Source: JANQEA01 sp964530075 (GTDB lineage: Bacteria > Bipolaricaulota > Bipolaricaulia > UBA7950 > UBA9294). Taken from it: DNA of 7,158 bases. Position 1 is the stretch's first letter. Each line of letters starts with the position of its first letter. The notes under the pieces were generated by a model. It saw only the letters and a program-made list of their open reading frames with translations, searched no databases and was not told the origin of the DNA. The position numbers were made by a program, and so were the translations under genes. Below are positions 6,526 through 7,158 of this stretch, in pieces. Location: assembly GCA_964530075.1 (NCBI GenBank), contig CAZGXU010000068.1, forward strand, positions 1-7,158, read 5' to 3'.

Positions 6526-7074
6526 CTAGCACGGCTCCTCGTAGTAGAAGATCTGATAGACCAAGCGGTCGAGGATCTCCTCCTTGAACGGGATCCCCAG
6601 CCCGCGGCTGACGAACGCGGGAAGGCTCTGGCGGAGCGTCTCGGAGTAATCGACGGCGAGGACGGTGTCACGCCCGAGGGTGACGAGCGCCTCCTGAAGC
6701 AGCTTCGCGCCGATCCGGCGAAGATCCTGATGCTTCGGATCGATGACGACGGCCGGCAGGAAGTAGATCTTCCCCGCCTCGAATCGCTCCGGATAGCGCC
6801 GCTCGAAGTATGGAGCGTTCACCCACGGGATCTTCTCCAGCACGTTGGTCAGGAGGGTCACCCCGACGAGCTCGGCGCCGACGTAGACGAGGAACTTCTC
6901 GAAATCCCCGTCCTGCAGGATCGCCTCGAACTGGGCGACGCTGAAGCCGCCGTGGTGGATCGGCGTGCGCTGGTTGAGCCGTTCGAACGCGTGGCGATAA
7001 ATCGACCAGAGTCGGAGCCGCGCCGCTTCCTCCTCGACCACGAGCGTCTCGACGATCCGGATTTCGTCGTTCAT
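6526..7074 (-). CDS. GNAT-like N-acetyltransferase (putative)
   Basis: This 182-residue protein has an ATG at 7074 with GGGAG about 6 bases upstream. The layout suits the GNAT fold: helical residues 12-55, strand FLVYVGAELVGVTLL at about 61-75, then strand IYFLPAVVIDP (103-113) leading into the acetyl-CoA segment HQDLRRIGAKLLQEAL (115-130). The usual Q/R-x-x-G-x-G/A loop reads R119-R-I-G122-A-K124, so the second small residue is replaced by Lys. The central part, PWVNAPYFERRYPERFEAGK (83-102), is unlike the common families I know. No signal peptide or membrane segment is seen, so it is cytoplasmic. It lies 29 bases downstream of upp on the same strand and probably shares its transcript. The substrate is unknown, and the GNAT assignment rests on pattern only. 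Confidence 0.6.
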   Translation of the reverse strand: MNDEIRIVETLVVEEEAARLRLWSIYRHAFERLNQRTPIHHGGFSVAQFEAILQDGDFEKFLVYVGAELVGVTLLTNVLEKIPWVNAPYFERRYPERFEAGKIYFLPAVVIDPKHQDLRRIGAKLLQEALVTLGRDTVLAVDYSETLRQSLPAFVSRGLGIPFKEEILDRLVYQIFYYEEPC

Positions 7075-7103
7075 CGTCTCTCCCGCTCGTCTTCGAATTG
7101 CGC

Positions 7104-7158
7104 TTAGGTCCCGAAGATCCGGTCGCCCGCGTCCCCCAGGCCGGGGAGGATGTATCCC
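7104..7158 (-). CDS. upp: Uracil phosphoribosyltransferase, C-terminal end (5' part beyond window)
   Basis: The last 17 codons before a TAA (7106-7104 on the minus strand) read GYILPGLGDAGDRIFGT. This is the conserved C-terminus of uracil phosphoribosyltransferase, which makes UMP from uracil and PRPP in pyrimidine salvage; the PGLGDAGDR segment belongs to its uracil-binding region. It is the upstream partner of the GNAT-like gene. The match is short but highly specific. Confidence 0.9.
   Translation of the reverse strand, partial: GYILPGLGDAGDRIFGT

Overview
The window looks like chromosomal DNA from a GC-rich bacterium (about 60-65% GC by eye) with an outer membrane. The coding density is high, the spacers are short, and GTG and TTG starts occur beside ATG. 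A PorV/UPF0164-type beta-barrel protein and three proteins with Sec-type N-termini point to a diderm envelope. Two features recall deep-branching candidate phyla such as Bipolaricaulota (Acetothermia): a NosD-type beta-helix protein of a style common in archaea, and a tRNA-guanine transglycosylase with a variant specificity loop. That placement is a weak inference; no rRNA or other phylogenetic marker is present.

Layout. (i) 1-1041, plus strand: the last 23 codons of an unidentified gene, then 15 bases later a PorV-like outer-membrane protein gene, probably in one operon. (ii) 1042-1117: a convergent spacer holding a perfect 10-bp hairpin that can serve both sides as a terminator. (iii) 1118-3417, minus strand: a secreted DUF4015 putative glycoside hydrolase gene followed by tgt, 56 bases apart. 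(iv) 3418-3691: the divergent spacer. It carries a clear sigma70-like promoter (TTGTCG, 16 bases, TATAAT) and a strong Shine-Dalgarno for the plus-strand unit. (v) 3692-6297, plus strand: a 641-residue secreted NosD-like parallel beta-helix protein fused at its C-terminus to a DUF192 domain, then 14 bases later a phosphoserine-phosphatase-like HAD hydrolase. (vi) 6298-6525: a convergent, gene-free spacer with a small hairpin and a roughly 160-base nested inverted repeat built from 9-bp units. (vii) 6526-7158, minus strand: the 3' end of upp (uracil phosphoribosyltransferase), 29 bases upstream of a GNAT-like acetyltransferase gene.

The genes do not form one pathway. They combine tRNA modification (tgt), pyrimidine salvage (upp), cell-envelope or exported proteins (PorV-like, DUF4015, NosD-DUF192) and small enzymes (HAD, GNAT). 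I see no defence system, CRISPR array, transposase, integrase, tRNA or rRNA. The points most worth a second look are the NosD-DUF192 fusion, the 9-bp-periodic palindromic element, the altered specificity loop and insertion in TGT, and a strong excess of GATC/CGATCG.
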